Of a stretch of DNA of 64,000 nucleotides, positions 1-8,838 are shown piece by piece. A program made the position numbers and the translations under genes. The notes beneath the pieces were generated by a model. That model had not been told where the DNA came from. It ran no database searches and saw nothing but the letters and a program-made list of their open reading frames with translations. Source of the stretch: Planomicrobium sp. YIM 101495 (GTDB taxonomy: Bacteria; Bacillota; Bacilli; Bacillales_A; Planococcaceae); contig NZ_WLZW01000001.1 of assembly GCF_009707665.1 (NCBI RefSeq), positions 496,001 through 560,000 on the forward strand. Reading direction: 5' to 3'. Each line of letters begins with the position of its first letter. Positions within the stretch are counted from its first letter, which is position 1.

Positions 1-422
1 GTCATTTTCCCTGCAAGTGCAACACCTACAGCATGAGGAACTTGTGTCGTAACTGGTGATGAACCAGTCAAGATACGGTTTTTCTTCTGTCCGAAGTGAC
101 CTGGCATTTGACGTCCGCCAGAGTTCGGGTCTTCTGCTTTAGCGAATGCCGAAAGCATCAATTCCTTCGGTGTCATTCCGAAATGAAGAACAACTCCAAG
201 GTCACGGTAATACGGTGCAATATAATCTTTCGTGTTATCCAGTGCGTAAGCCGCTCCCACTTGTGCCGCTTCTTGTCCTTGGCACGAAATGACGAATGGA
301 ATCTTACCTGCACGGTTCAATAGCCACATACGCTCGTCGACACGGCGCGCTGTCAGCATCGTTTCATAAATGTTCAGCAAGTCTTCTTTTGTCAAACCTA
401 CTTCTTCATGTTTTGTTGCCAT
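1..422 (-). CDS. bkdAA: Branched-chain 2-oxoacid dehydrogenase E1 alpha subunit (partial)
   Basis: N-terminal ~140 residues of a thiamine-diphosphate-dependent E1 alpha subunit; the gene runs off the left edge. The E1 component decarboxylates the 2-oxoacids derived from Leu, Ile and Val and passes the acyl group to the lipoyl E2 in the cytoplasmic BKD complex. Visible family features are the LLNRAGKIPF and SCQGQEAAQVG segments, the APYYRDLG loop and the start of the GRQMPGHFG region. The start is ATG at 422 behind a good AAGGAGGAT site, 11 nt after the lpdV stop. Its place downstream of lpdV and bcd identifies it as the BKD rather than the pyruvate dehydrogenase subunit. The family assignment is firm; substrate range is inferred from context. 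Confidence 0.9.
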   Translation of the reverse strand, partial: MATKHEEVGLTKEDLLNIYETMLTARRVDERMWLLNRAGKIPFVISCQGQEAAQVGAAYALDNTKDYIAPYYRDLGVVLHFGMTPKELMLSAFAKAEDPNSGGRQMPGHFGQKKNRILTGSSPVTTQVPHAVGVALAGKM

Positions 423-433
423 GCTAATCCTCC

Positions 434-1864
434 TTAGTTGTGAATCGCTTTTCCATCGACTGCAAGTGCTGCTTCGCCGATGACTTCCGATAGGGATGGG
501 TGTGGGTGAATTGTATCTGCCACTTCCCAAGGTGTTGCATCCAATACCATCGCCAGACCCGCTTCGGAAATCATATCCGTCACGTGAGGCCCGATCATAT
601 GGACGCCGAGAATATCGTTCGTCTTCTTGTCAGCGATGATTTTCACGAAACCATCAGACTCACCGTAGACGAGTGCTTTCCCGATCGCTTTGAAACTGAA
701 TTTACCCGTCTTCACTTCGAAGCCACGCTCTTTCGCCTGGTCTTCTGTAATGCCGACGCTTGCCGCTTCTGGACTTGAGTACACACAGCGGGAAACGTTT
801 TCATAAGCGATTGGCTCCGGCTTGCCGCCATGGATGTGCTCGACCGCTTTGATGCCTTCGTGTGAAGCGACGTGTGCCAGCTGAAGTCCACCGATGACAT
901 CACCGATTGCGTAAATGTGGGATTCTTTCGTCTGGAAGGTGTCTTTCACTTTGATGAAGCCTTTTTCGATCTCGATATCTGTGTTCTCGATCCCGATGTT
1001 TTCGACGTTCGCCTGACGGCCGACAGAAACGAGCATCTTCTCCGCTGAAAACGATTTCTTTTCACCATTCATTTCGGCTTGGATCGTCACGCCGTCTTTG
1101 CTAGTTTCAAGCGTATCCGCCAAAACTTTTGCATTAACTGCAAAGTTGACGCCTTTTTTCTGCAGAAGCTTCTGCATCTCTTTCGAAACGTCTTTATCTT
1201 CAGTCGGTAGAATGCGGTCTGCGTATTCGATGACCGTCACTTCTACACCGAAATCGTTCAACATGGATGCCCACTCGATTCCGATCACGCCACCACCGAC
1301 GATGATCATCGATTTCGGCAATTCTTTCATTTCAAGCGCTTCGTCTGAACTCATGACGAATTCGCCGTCGATCGTCAAACCAGGCAATGTCCGTGGACGT
1401 GAGCCTGTCGCAACGATGACGTTGTTCGGGATCAGCATTTCGTTCTCTTCACCGTTCGCCAGCTCGACCGAGATCGTTCCTGGGTTCGGAGAGAAGATGG
1501 AAGGTCCGAGAATTCTGCCGATGCCGTCGTACACATCGATCTTTCCTTTCTTCATCAGCCCTTGAACGCCGGCGTGCAAACCGTCGACTACGCTTTGCTT
1601 GCGCTTTTGGACTTGAGTGAAATCAAGTGAAACATCACCTGTGATAACACCGAAGTCTGCCGCTTTATGTTTTGCCGTCGCAAATACTTCCGCACTTCTA
1701 AGAAGGGCTTTGCTCGGAATACAGCCTTTATGTAAACAAGTGCCGCCAAGCTTCCCTTTTTCAACGATCGCCGTCTTCAAGCCCAATTGAGCTGAACGGA
1801 TCGCAGCGACGTATCCGCCGGTACCGCCTCCAAGAATGACTACATCATAGTTTTGAGCCATCAT
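434..1864 (-). CDS. lpdV: Dihydrolipoyl dehydrogenase (E3) of the branched-chain 2-oxoacid dehydrogenase complex
   Basis: FAD-containing E3 that reoxidises dihydrolipoamide with NAD+. The N-terminus has the FAD motif GGGTGGYVAA, followed by the redox disulfide GGTCLHKGCIPSK. A second Rossmann motif (IIVGGGVIGIE) binds NAD, and the C-terminal interface carries the catalytic HPHPSLSE. Full length, about 476 aa. Two adjacent ATGs (1864 and 1861) follow a GAAGGAG site; codons further upstream are GTG/TTG and less likely. It lies between bcd and bkdAA. In B. subtilis buk lies between bcd and lpdV, but here no butyrate kinase gene is present in that gap. Probably co-transcribed with bcd and bkdAA. 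Confidence 0.95.
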   Translation of the reverse strand: MMAQNYDVVILGGGTGGYVAAIRSAQLGLKTAIVEKGKLGGTCLHKGCIPSKALLRSAEVFATAKHKAADFGVITGDVSLDFTQVQKRKQSVVDGLHAGVQGLMKKGKIDVYDGIGRILGPSIFSPNPGTISVELANGEENEMLIPNNVIVATGSRPRTLPGLTIDGEFVMSSDEALEMKELPKSMIIVGGGVIGIEWASMLNDFGVEVTVIEYADRILPTEDKDVSKEMQKLLQKKGVNFAVNAKVLADTLETSKDGVTIQAEMNGEKKSFSAEKMLVSVGRQANVENIGIENTDIEIEKGFIKVKDTFQTKESHIYAIGDVIGGLQLAHVASHEGIKAVEHIHGGKPEPIAYENVSRCVYSSPEAASVGITEDQAKERGFEVKTGKFSFKAIGKALVYGESDGFVKIIADKKTNDILGVHMIGPHVTDMISEAGLAMVLDATPWEVADTIHPHPSLSEVIGEAALAVDGKAIHN

Positions 1865-1925
1865 CAACACTCCTTCTATTCAATCTTTCTTACTATCACA
1901 TACAACTACAGCTCTCCATAAAAAC

Positions 1926-1996
1926 AGCGGATGCAGAATTGATTCCAGATCCTGCTTCAGTCGGCAAGGGAGTGAAAAATCCATTCTGCATTCGCT
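1926..1996. other. Intercistronic inverted repeat between bcd and lpdV
   Basis: Fourteen-base arms (AGCGGATGCAGAAT at 1926-1939 and ATTCTGCATTCGCT at 1983-1996) pair with one mismatch around a 43-nt loop. No U-run follows on the minus strand, so it does not look like an intrinsic terminator. It could be an mRNA processing or stability element separating bcd from lpdV-bkd, or the remnant of a deletion of buk. Function is unknown. Confidence 0.5.
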
Positions 1997-2041
1997 TGTT
2001 TGTTAGGTTGCTGGCCGGAACCGGTCGCCCGGTTCAAGCGA

Positions 2042-3136
2042 TCAGCGTCTGCTTAAGATGTCGTGTCCGTTCGTCAAGAATTGCTTTCTTGATTTTGCCA
2101 TGCGTGCAATGCGTTCTTCAGCCATACGCTCAGCAGCGATGTAGCTTGGTACACTGTCACGTTTTGAAATAGCGAAGATCCGTGTGATGCTGTCATAGAT
2201 CGTTTCAACGCGCTTCATCGCACGCTCATTGTTGTAGCCGTACAATTCATCCGCTACGTTGATTACGCCGCCTGAGTTGATGACGAAATCCGGAGCATAT
2301 ACGATGCCGCGTGCTTCAAGCTCATCACCGTGACGGTCTTCTTTCAATTGGTTGTTCGCTGAACCAGCAACAACTTTCACTTTCAATTGAGGGATCGTCT
2401 CGTCGTTGATGATCGCGCCCATCGCACATGGTGCGAAGATATCCGCTTCTTGTGAGTAGATCGCATCCGGTGCAACAGCTGTAGCACCGAAATCATTGAC
2501 TGCACGGTCGACAGAATCTTGGTTGATGTCCGTAACGATCAATTCAGCGCCTTCTTCGTGAAGGTACTTACATAGTGTGTAGGCAACGTTCCCGACACCT
2601 TGGACTGCGACTTTCTTGCCTTTCAGGGAATCATCGCCGAACGCTTCAAGCGCTGCAGCTTTCATTCCGATGTAGATGCCGTATGCAGTGACCGGAGATG
2701 GGTTTCCTGAAGAACCGAATGCAGGAGAGATTCCTGTCACGTAGTCTGTTTCTTCGTGGATCAAGTCCATGTCTGCAACTGTCGTCCCGACATCTTCTGC
2801 AGTGATGTAGCGGCCGTTCAAGCCTTGGATGTAGCGGCCGAATGCACGGAACATCTCTTCATTCTTATCTTTACGTGGATCACCGATGATGACCGTTTTA
2901 CCGCCACCCAGGTTCAAGCCTGCTGCTGCGTTTTTGTATGTCATGCCTCTTGCAAGACGGATTGCATCTTCAATGGCTTCTTCTTCTGTTTCATAGTTCC
3001 ACATGCGCGTCCCGCCAAGTGCCGGACCGAGAGTTGTGTCATGTATGCAAATGATGGCCTTCAGACCAGAAGTTTTGTCTTGGCAAAATACCAATTGTTC
3101 ATAATCGTGTTGTTCCATGCTTTTGAAGATTTCCAT
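2042..3136 (-). CDS. bcd: Leucine dehydrogenase
   Basis: NAD-dependent amino-acid dehydrogenase that reversibly deaminates Leu, Val and Ile to the 2-oxoacids used by the BKD complex. The 364-aa length is typical. The N-terminal catalytic domain has the GPALGGTRM loop and the catalytic lysine in [13 protein letters not shown]. The C-terminal Rossmann domain has [13 protein letters not shown], and the conserved [13 protein letters not shown] segment is present. ATG start behind GGGAGGTAATTTTA. It is the first gene after bkdR and probably the first gene of the catabolic operon, so its upstream region should hold the operon promoter. ptb, which precedes bcd in B. subtilis, is not present. Confidence 0.95.
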   Translation of the reverse strand: MEIFKSMEQHDYEQLVFCQDKTSGLKAIICIHDTTLGPALGGTRMWNYETEEEAIEDAIRLARGMTYKNAAAGLNLGGGKTVIIGDPRKDKNEEMFRAFGRYIQGLNGRYITAEDVGTTVADMDLIHEETDYVTGISPAFGSSGNPSPVTAYGIYIGMKAAALEAFGDDSLKGKKVAVQGVGNVAYTLCKYLHEEGAELIVTDINQDSVDRAVNDFGATAVAPDAIYSQEADIFAPCAMGAIINDETIPQLKVKVVAGSANNQLKEDRHGDELEARGIVYAPDFVINSGGVINVADELYGYNNERAMKRVETIYDSITRIFAISKRDSVPSYIAAERMAEERIARMAKSRKQFLTNGHDILSRR

Positions 3137-3254
3137 TAAAATTACCTCCCGAATTATGTTGAGACTCCGATTCGTCTCATGAGTTCATCAGTTTCGTAAA
3201 TCTTAAATTGTTTCTCTCTCTATTAAAGCAGATAAAACATAAAATAATAAGAAG

Positions 3255-3268
3255 TGAAAGCGCTTTAT
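3255..3268. promoter_or_regulatory. Candidate cre (CcpA) site upstream of bcd
   Basis: TGAAAGCGCTTTAT matches the catabolite-responsive-element core (TGWAARCGYTWNCW) at 12 of 14 positions, with a perfect AAAGCGCTTT centre. It lies about 120 nt upstream of the bcd start, between the tandem BkdR-like operators and the gene. This would couple branched-chain amino acid catabolism to carbon repression. It is a sequence match only. Confidence 0.55.
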
Positions 3269-3287
3269 TGACATTAAAAGTAATTAA

Positions 3288-3326
3288 ACCATGCAAATTA
3301 TTGCAAAACCATGCAATGATTTGCAT
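3288..3326. promoter_or_regulatory. Tandem 20-bp-spaced palindromic operators, probable BkdR sites
   Basis: Two 19-bp direct repeats (ACCATGCAAATTATTGCAA and ACCATGCAATGATTTGCAT) start at 3288 and 3308, exactly 20 bp apart, i.e. about two helical turns. Each contains an inverted repeat of form ATGCAA-N4-TTGCAT; the second is perfect and the first has one mismatch. They lie just after the bkdR stop and 150-190 bp upstream of bcd, the usual distance for enhancer-binding regulators. Assignment to BkdR is inferred from position. Confidence 0.6.
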
Positions 3327-3330
3327 ATCC

Positions 3331-5376
3331 TCACATTAAGCCATATTTCTCTAATTTGTAATACAGTGTCCGGAGTGAAATTTGTAATTGTTTGGCAGTC
3401 CTGGACTTGTTTCCGTCATGCTGTTTGATCGCCTGCTGCAAAATACTGCGCTCCAAACTGTCCATTTGCTCCTGGAGTGGCAACGTCGGCTCCACAAGCA
3501 GACCATTCCGGCTGTTCTGTCCTTGCAGCATGTTTTTCGGGATATGCTCTTCAGTCAGCATCGAATCATTGACGTTCATGAAGATCATCGCGCGTGACAG
3601 GACGTTCTCAAGCTCCCGCACGTTCCCCGGCCAATCATACACCCGGAGCAATTGCAGCGCCTTGTCCGTCACTTCGACAACATTGCGCCCATACTCCTGG
3701 TTCAGCTTCATCAGTAGGCGGTTGACCATCGACGGAATGTCTTGCTTACGGCTCCGGAGCGGTGGAATCAAGATCGGCATCCGGTTGAGCCGGTAATACA
3801 AGTCCTCGCGGAACCTTCCTTCAAGCAATGCCTTCTCCATATTGGCATTTGTCGAAGCAATGACCCGCACATTGACTGGGATCGGTTTCGTCCCGCCGAT
3901 GCGGACCGTTTCATGCTCCTGCAGTACACGCAGCAACTTGCTTTGCACGTGCGCGCTCAACTCGCCGATCTCATCGAGGAAAATACTGCCGTTATTCGCT
4001 TCCTCGAACATGCCTTTCTTCTCTCCTGTTCGCACATCTTGCAGTGCGCCTTCCTCATAGCCGAACAATTCACTTTCAAGTGATTCCTCCGACAATGCCG
4101 CACAGTTGACCCGCACGAACTTGTCGAATTTCCGCTCACTGGCACTATGGATGGCATGTGCGAACAGTTCCTTACCAGTTCCGGACTCTCCGCGCAGTAG
4201 CACGGTGACATGCGTTTCAGCCGCGAGCTTCGCCTGTTGCAGCGACAATTGCGCTTCAGCCGAATCTCCAGCGATGTCCTCGAATGTGTACTTCGTTTCG
4301 AGTGTCCGGATGATCGAACGTGCCCGGTCGAGCTCTTTCATCAATGAATGGATTTCAGTCGTGTCATGAATGACGCCGACACTTCCTTTTAGCCGGTCAT
4401 CAACGATGATCGGCGCGACGTTAACGATGACTTCGCGGTTCGCCGGTCCAACTTTCAAGTTGACACCCCGGACAGGCTTACGCGTCTGTAGCGCCTTCAA
4501 GTGCATACTTTCCCCTTCGGAAATATCGGCAGTGGCCGGCTTCCCGAGTACATCTTCCATCTCGAGTCCCGTCAAACGTGTGTATGCGGGGTTCACAAGA
4601 ATGCCCATGCCGTCTTCATCGACGACTGATATGGCATCGTCACTGGAAGAAATGATGGCTTCGAGCATCGTCTGGATCTCTTTCAAATCGGTGATTTCTT
4701 CAGCCAGCGCCATGATGTCCGAAATATCTTTGAAAACGGAAAAGGCACCGATCGTCTCACCATGCTCATCGATCATTGGAAAACGTGATGCGACGATCTT
4801 CAATTTGTTCTGCAGCTCAAGCTCCCGGTTCAGTTCGGGCTTGCCTGTCTCAAAAATACGCGGCAGCTCACTGGAAGGGATCAAATCATGGATGGCCCTG
4901 CCCATCGCATCCTCTTCATCGACACCGAGCATGCGGAGCGCACTGCGGTTGACGAACATGACTTCGCCGTGCCGATCGATTCCGACCATCCCTTCTTCGA
5001 TGGAATCGAAAATGATCCGCTGCTTATGGCCTTCTTCACTGAATCTCGTGATGTAATGTTCCTTTTCGTGGAGGAGCCTGACGAGCACATTGGCGATGCT
5101 TCCCGGGATGATGACGGTCTGTTCGGAAAAGTGTCTCGTCAATTGCCCGTGCACTTGTTTGTTGCCAGTGACATCGAAGACGATATCGATTTGTGTGGAA
5201 TCGAATGAACGGAAATCCCGCGATGTCTCCACACCGTTCTTAAGCGCAATTCCGATCGCCGGCGCATCATCCCGGATGTCCGCAACGCCAGAAACATGCA
5301 GGTAGTCAGATTCCAGCAACAACCGCAAAATTGCGGTTCCTCCGCCCCCTCCACCTATAATCAAAACGTTTTGCAA
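3331..5376 (-). CDS. bkdR: BkdR-type AAA+ transcriptional activator with altered GAFTGA motif
   Basis: Regulator of the adjacent branched-chain catabolic genes, 681 aa. Residues 1-75 form a Rossmann-like domain with [11 protein letters not shown]. Two PAS domains follow (about 120-220 and 235-345). The AAA+ domain has Walker A GESGTGKE (396-403) and Walker B IFLDEI (465-470), and [10 protein letters not shown] carries the Arg finger. A Fis-type helix-turn-helix ([20 protein letters not shown]) is at the C-terminus. The loop that contacts sigma-54, normally GAFTGA, reads GALQDV (443-448), so sigma-54 dependence is doubtful. The start is TTG at 5376 with an AAAGGGG site about 11 nt upstream; a later start would remove the GxGxxG motif. 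Transcribed towards bcd but separated from it by ~190 bp of regulatory DNA. Confidence 0.88.
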   Translation of the reverse strand: MQNVLIIGGGGGGTAILRLLLESDYLHVSGVADIRDDAPAIGIALKNGVETSRDFRSFDSTQIDIVFDVTGNKQVHGQLTRHFSEQTVIIPGSIANVLVRLLHEKEHYITRFSEEGHKQRIIFDSIEEGMVGIDRHGEVMFVNRSALRMLGVDEEDAMGRAIHDLIPSSELPRIFETGKPELNRELELQNKLKIVASRFPMIDEHGETIGAFSVFKDISDIMALAEEITDLKEIQTMLEAIISSSDDAISVVDEDGMGILVNPAYTRLTGLEMEDVLGKPATADISEGESMHLKALQTRKPVRGVNLKVGPANREVIVNVAPIIVDDRLKGSVGVIHDTTEIHSLMKELDRARSIIRTLETKYTFEDIAGDSAEAQLSLQQAKLAAETHVTVLLRGESGTGKELFAHAIHSASERKFDKFVRVNCAALSEESLESELFGYEEGALQDVRTGEKKGMFEEANNGSIFLDEIGELSAHVQSKLLRVLQEHETVRIGGTKPIPVNVRVIASTNANMEKALLEGRFREDLYYRLNRMPILIPPLRSRKQDIPSMVNRLLMKLNQEYGRNVVEVTDKALQLLRVYDWPGNVRELENVLSRAMIFMNVNDSMLTEEHIPKNMLQGQNSRNGLLVEPTLPLQEQMDSLERSILQQAIKQHDGNKSRTAKQLQISLRTLYYKLEKYGLM

Positions 5377-5501
5377 TTTTCTTCAAACCCCTTTTTCACT
5401 TTCTGCAACATCTTGCATAATACAAGCGTACATCAGCAGCGATTTCTTGACAACTCCTATTCTTTTCGCAACAATATACTTATAGAAGGAGTGGAATTGG
5501 A

Positions 5502-5735
5502 TTGGGTCGTTTACTCGCATTTATTGTCCTGCTGATCCCGGGCATCATGGCTGCATATGGAATTAAATTGACGCGTGATACATTGTTCAATGAATTGATT
5601 TCACCGTTTCCGGCTTTATGGCTGCAATTTGTCGTTGGTGTCATTTTCGTCGTCATCGGCATCGGATTCTTTGCAGGCTTCCTTTTGAATAGAGACCGTA
5701 AAAAAGGCACAGTGTCTGAGAGGTTCCAAAAATAA
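5502..5735 (+). CDS. yqzF: DUF2627 (YqzF-like) small membrane protein
   Basis: A 77-aa protein with two hydrophobic helices (residues 4-22 and 40-62) and a basic tail (NRDRKKGT). It resembles the DUF2627 family, which lies beside bkdR in Bacillus; the function is unknown. The start is TTG at 5502, ten bases after an AGAAGGAG site at 5484-5491. It is divergent from bkdR and convergent with spo0A, with a bidirectional terminator after it. Confidence 0.75.
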   Translation: MGRLLAFIVLLIPGIMAAYGIKLTRDTLFNELISPFPALWLQFVVGVIFVVIGIGFFAGFLLNRDRKKGTVSERFQK

Positions 5736-5782
5736 AAAAGTTGCCCGACCTTCATCATTCATGACGGTTGGGCAACTTTTTT
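5734..5782. terminator. Bidirectional terminator between yqzF and spo0A
   Basis: A 17-bp stem (AAAAAAGTTGCCCGACC with its complement) flanked by A-run and T-run, serving both convergent genes. Confidence 0.9.
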
Positions 5783-5803
5783 CATTCACTGACAGAGATG
5801 TTG

Positions 5804-6541
5804 TCATTTCTTGTGCTTGATGCTATCGACTGCCATCGCGATGAAGCGGGAATTCGAAGGCTTCGAAGCCAAGCGGTCATCGCTGTAGCTGAATGCTGCG
5901 GCGATTGTCTCGATCTCTTCATTCTTCCAAACAAGATCGATTGCATGCCGGATAGATCGTTCCACACGCGTCGCTGTTGTACTGTACCGATCCGCGACTG
6001 CCGGATAAAGCCGTTTCGTTATTTTCTCCAAAAAGCTTTCGTCTTCATGGACGAACGTGATGGCCTGCTTCAAATAAGTAAACCCCTTGATATGAAGCGG
6101 AATGCCGACAACACGCAGGAGCTCGACCACTTGTTCTTCGATGGTTCCTGTTTTCACCTCATTCTCTGAACCGGTCAAATGATTGATTTGCTTAATCAAA
6201 TATTCGAGCTCGAACGGCTTCATCAAAAAATACGATGCTCCGTACTCCGCTGCGCGCTGCATGATTGCTTCCTGACCGAACGCTGAGAGCATGATGACGT
6301 GTATTTCATTCGAAGCAGCCTTTTCCTTGATGCTGTCCAATACAGCGATGCCATCAAGGTAAGGCATGATAACATCAAGGATCAAGACGTCGATATCGAC
6401 ATTTTCGATCACCTCCATGCAAGCTCTTCCGTTGTATGCAGTGGCGACAACTTCCATATTCGGTTGCAGATTGATGTACTCTTCCATCAAACTGACCAAT
6501 TCTCTATTGTCGTCCGCCATTGCGATTTTCGTTGTTCTCAT
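5804..6541 (-). CDS. spo0A: Spo0A, stage 0 sporulation response regulator (divergent C-terminus)
   Basis: Response regulator of 245 aa. The receiver domain has the acidic pocket D10/D11, phospho-acceptor D56 in LILDVIMP and the invariant Lys in LMKPFE. The Spo0A C-terminal DNA-binding domain is recognisable from HIKGFTYLKQAI and the recognition-helix region TRVERSIRHAI. Two departures from B. subtilis are visible. The inter-domain linker is much shorter, and the loop after the recognition helix, which in B. subtilis contacts sigma-A, reads AAFSYSDDRLASKPSNS instead of a LFGYTVxxxKAKPTNS-like sequence. The start is ATG at 6541 (MRTTKIAMADD) after GGGGGAACTTTTT; longer upstream reading does not resemble the family. 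spoIVB, normally between recN and spo0A, is absent. The role may be vegetative or biofilm-related. Confidence 0.9.
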   Translation of the reverse strand: MRTTKIAMADDNRELVSLMEEYINLQPNMEVVATAYNGRACMEVIENVDIDVLILDVIMPYLDGIAVLDSIKEKAASNEIHVIMLSAFGQEAIMQRAAEYGASYFLMKPFELEYLIKQINHLTGSENEVKTGTIEEQVVELLRVVGIPLHIKGFTYLKQAITFVHEDESFLEKITKRLYPAVADRYSTTATRVERSIRHAIDLVWKNEEIETIAAAFSYSDDRLASKPSNSRFIAMAVDSIKHKK

Positions 6542-6563
6542 AAAAAGTTCCCCCAGTTCGCAT

Positions 6564-8270
6564 CTATCGGTTCGTCTCCATCGCGCGCTTCCGGTCTTTT
6601 GCCAGTGCCAATAATTCACTTGCATGCTGGAGCGTCAAGTCCGTGATTTCTGCACCGGACATCATCCTGCTCATTTCTTCGGTCCGTTCTTCGCCATCCA
6701 ATTCGCTGACAGCTGTCGTGGTCCTTTGTTTTTCAACATGCTTTTCGATGAATAGATGCTGATCTGCCATGGCTGCGACAGGTGGAAGGTGGGAGATACA
6801 TAACACTTGCGAATTCATTGAGATGGCTGCAATCTTATCGGCAATTGCCTGAGCGACGCGGCCGCTCACTCCGGTATCCACTTCGTCGAAGATAATCGAA
6901 GTGATGCCTTGGTGTTTGGAGAAGATGGTTTTCAACGCGAGCATCGTGCGTGAAAGTTCCCCGCCAGATGCGACTTTCGCAAGCGGCTTGAGCGGTTCCC
7001 CCATATTCGTTGAAATAAGGAACGATACACTTTCCCGTCCGTTCGCATCGAACTTCTCTGCAGCGAGTGGTGTGAATTGCACCTCGAATGAAGCTTTCTC
7101 CATATAGAGAGCTTTCAGCTGCTCCATGATGGCAGCTGACAGATCTACTGCTGCTTGCTTCCGTAGTATCGAGAGCTCTTCCGCTTCGACTTTCAGGTCT
7201 TCCGCCAATTCGTTGAGCTTTTCCTGATCAAGCTGAAGTCGTTTATCCCGGTTCAGCAATTTATCGAGCTCTTCGGACTGTTGCTCCGCATAAAGTAAGA
7301 TTTCTTCGACGGAAGATCCGTATTTCCGCTTCAGTGTCTGAAGTTGTGCGAGCCGGTCCTCGATTTCATTGAGACGGGCCGGGTCAAACTCCATGACATC
7401 GATCATACGCTTGATTTCTGCTGCGCTATCCTGAAGTTGATAGAAAGCTGAAGATACCACTTCCGCAGCCGATTTGAATTCCTCATCCACAGCTGCAGCC
7501 TGATCCAGTTCGTCCATGGCGCTTCCAACCCAGTCCAAGCCTTTCGTTTCGCCTTGGATCGCTTCATGTGCTGCAGCGATCGACGAGTAGATCTTATTGA
7601 AGTTTTGAAGGCGCTTCCGTTCTGCCTGCAATTCCTCTTCTTCCCCGGCAATCAGCCCGGCTTCCTCGATTTCCCGCAATTGGTACGAAAGCAGATCGAT
7701 GCGCTGGGCGATCTGCTGCTCGTTTTCATTATAAGATGAAAACTCCCGCTTCAATTTCATATATTTGTTATACGTATTGGCATAGCTTTCCTTCGGCTTT
7801 TTCAGCGACTCCCCCGCAAATTGATCCAGGAGGAAAAGATGCTTACGTTCATTCATCAATTCCTGCGTTTCATGCTGCCCATGAATATCGATCAAGGTCG
7901 CACCAATTTCACGCAAAATCGAAATGGTGACCAGCTTGCCATTGATCCGGCAAACGTTCCGCCCTTTTTCATTCAGCTCACGTCGGAGGACGATATCCCC
8001 CTCCGACGATTCGATGCCGAATTCCGTCAGCTTTCGGAACACCGGATGAAGTGGGTCATCGATCGTGAAAAGTCCTTCGATTTCCGCCTTCTTGGAACCG
8101 TGGCGGATAAACTCCTGGCTTCCCCGTCCACCAGCTAAAAGATGGACGGCGTCGATGATAATCGACTTTCCGGCACCCGTTTCACCTGTCAGTACGGTCA
8201 TGCCTTCTGAAAAACTGACGGATAATGTGTCGATAATGGCAAAGTTGCGGATGTCCAGTTCTCGAAGCAT
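6564..8270 (-). CDS. recN: DNA repair protein RecN
   Basis: SMC-like ATPase acting early at double-strand breaks. The N-terminal head has Walker A GETGAGKS (residues 29-36), followed by a coiled-coil middle (about 150-390). The C-terminal head carries KVASGGELSRTMLALK (ABC signature) and the Walker B segment IIFDEVDTGVSG. Length 568 aa, normal for the family. Start ATG after GAGGG. It lies 17 nt downstream of argR and 22 nt upstream of spo0A, probably in one transcript. Confidence 0.95.
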   Translation of the reverse strand: MLRELDIRNFAIIDTLSVSFSEGMTVLTGETGAGKSIIIDAVHLLAGGRGSQEFIRHGSKKAEIEGLFTIDDPLHPVFRKLTEFGIESSEGDIVLRRELNEKGRNVCRINGKLVTISILREIGATLIDIHGQHETQELMNERKHLFLLDQFAGESLKKPKESYANTYNKYMKLKREFSSYNENEQQIAQRIDLLSYQLREIEEAGLIAGEEEELQAERKRLQNFNKIYSSIAAAHEAIQGETKGLDWVGSAMDELDQAAAVDEEFKSAAEVVSSAFYQLQDSAAEIKRMIDVMEFDPARLNEIEDRLAQLQTLKRKYGSSVEEILLYAEQQSEELDKLLNRDKRLQLDQEKLNELAEDLKVEAEELSILRKQAAVDLSAAIMEQLKALYMEKASFEVQFTPLAAEKFDANGRESVSFLISTNMGEPLKPLAKVASGGELSRTMLALKTIFSKHQGITSIIFDEVDTGVSGRVAQAIADKIAAISMNSQVLCISHLPPVAAMADQHLFIEKHVEKQRTTTAVSELDGEERTEEMSRMMSGAEITDLTLQHASELLALAKDRKRAMETNR

Positions 8271-8287
8271 ATCATTCCCTCATTCCA

Positions 8288-8737
8288 TTAAAGCATTTCG
8301 ATCAAACGTTGTTTTAGTACGTCACAGTCTTCGGTCTTTCTGCAGATGATCAAACATGTATCGTCTCCGCAAATCGTCCCTAAAATCTCTTCCCAGTCCA
8401 GATGGTCGATCAATGAACCGATGGCATGCGCATTCCCTGGCAACGTTTTCATGACAAGGAAATGGCTCGCGCCGTCGATTGAAACGAACGCATCCGTCAA
8501 CGCCCGGTGCAATTTTTGCATCGGGTTGAAGCGCTGGTCAGCTGGAAGGCTATATTTGTAACGTCCATCCTGCAAAGGTACTTTGACAAGGTGCAATTCC
8601 TTGATATCACGCGAAACGGTCGCTTGTGTCACTTCGTACCCTGCTGCTTTCAATAAATCGACTAACTCGTCCTGCGTCTCGATTTCGCGTCTGGAAATTA
8701 AGTCACGGATTTTGATATGTCGCTGTCCTTTATTCAT
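8288..8737 (-). CDS. argR: Arginine repressor ArgR/AhrC
   Basis: Hexameric arginine-dependent regulator of arginine biosynthesis and catabolism. The 149-aa protein has a winged helix-turn-helix ([16 protein letters not shown]) and a C-terminal arginine-binding domain with the [13 protein letters not shown] motif, whose Asp pair contacts arginine. ATG start after CAGGAGGCC. Located in the conserved tlyA-argR-recN order. A palindromic ARG-box-like sequence lies just upstream, suggesting autoregulation. Confidence 0.95.
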   Translation of the reverse strand: MNKGQRHIKIRDLISRREIETQDELVDLLKAAGYEVTQATVSRDIKELHLVKVPLQDGRYKYSLPADQRFNPMQKLHRALTDAFVSIDGASHFLVMKTLPGNAHAIGSLIDHLDWEEILGTICGDDTCLIICRKTEDCDVLKQRLIEML

Positions 8738-8753
8738 AAAAGGCCTCCTGTAG

Positions 8754-8768
8754 TGAATAATTATTCTA
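8754..8768. promoter_or_regulatory. ARG-box-like palindrome upstream of argR
   Basis: TGAATAATTATTCTA matches the AT-rich palindromic half-site of Bacillus ARG boxes and lies 17 nt upstream of the argR start. Sequence match only. Confidence 0.55.
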
Positions 8769-8810
8769 TATGCTTTATATCGTACCTTTTCTTTGCTTCA
8801 AATACAACAT

Positions 8811-8838
8811 AAAAACACACCCCTAAGGATGTGTTTTT
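8811..8838 (-). terminator. Terminator after tlyA
   Basis: Stem AAAAACACA/TGTGTTTTT overlapping the tlyA stop codon, with an A/T-rich run on the minus strand. Confidence 0.7.

Noticed and set aside
3137-3287. Sigma-54 (-24/-12) promoter for bcd
   Set aside because: No TGGC-N10-GC-type element was found on the minus strand; reported instead as a finding about BkdR.
4370-5056. 228-codon plus-strand frame opposite bkdR
   Set aside because: Serine-rich shadow of the bkdR coding strand; no start site and no homology character.
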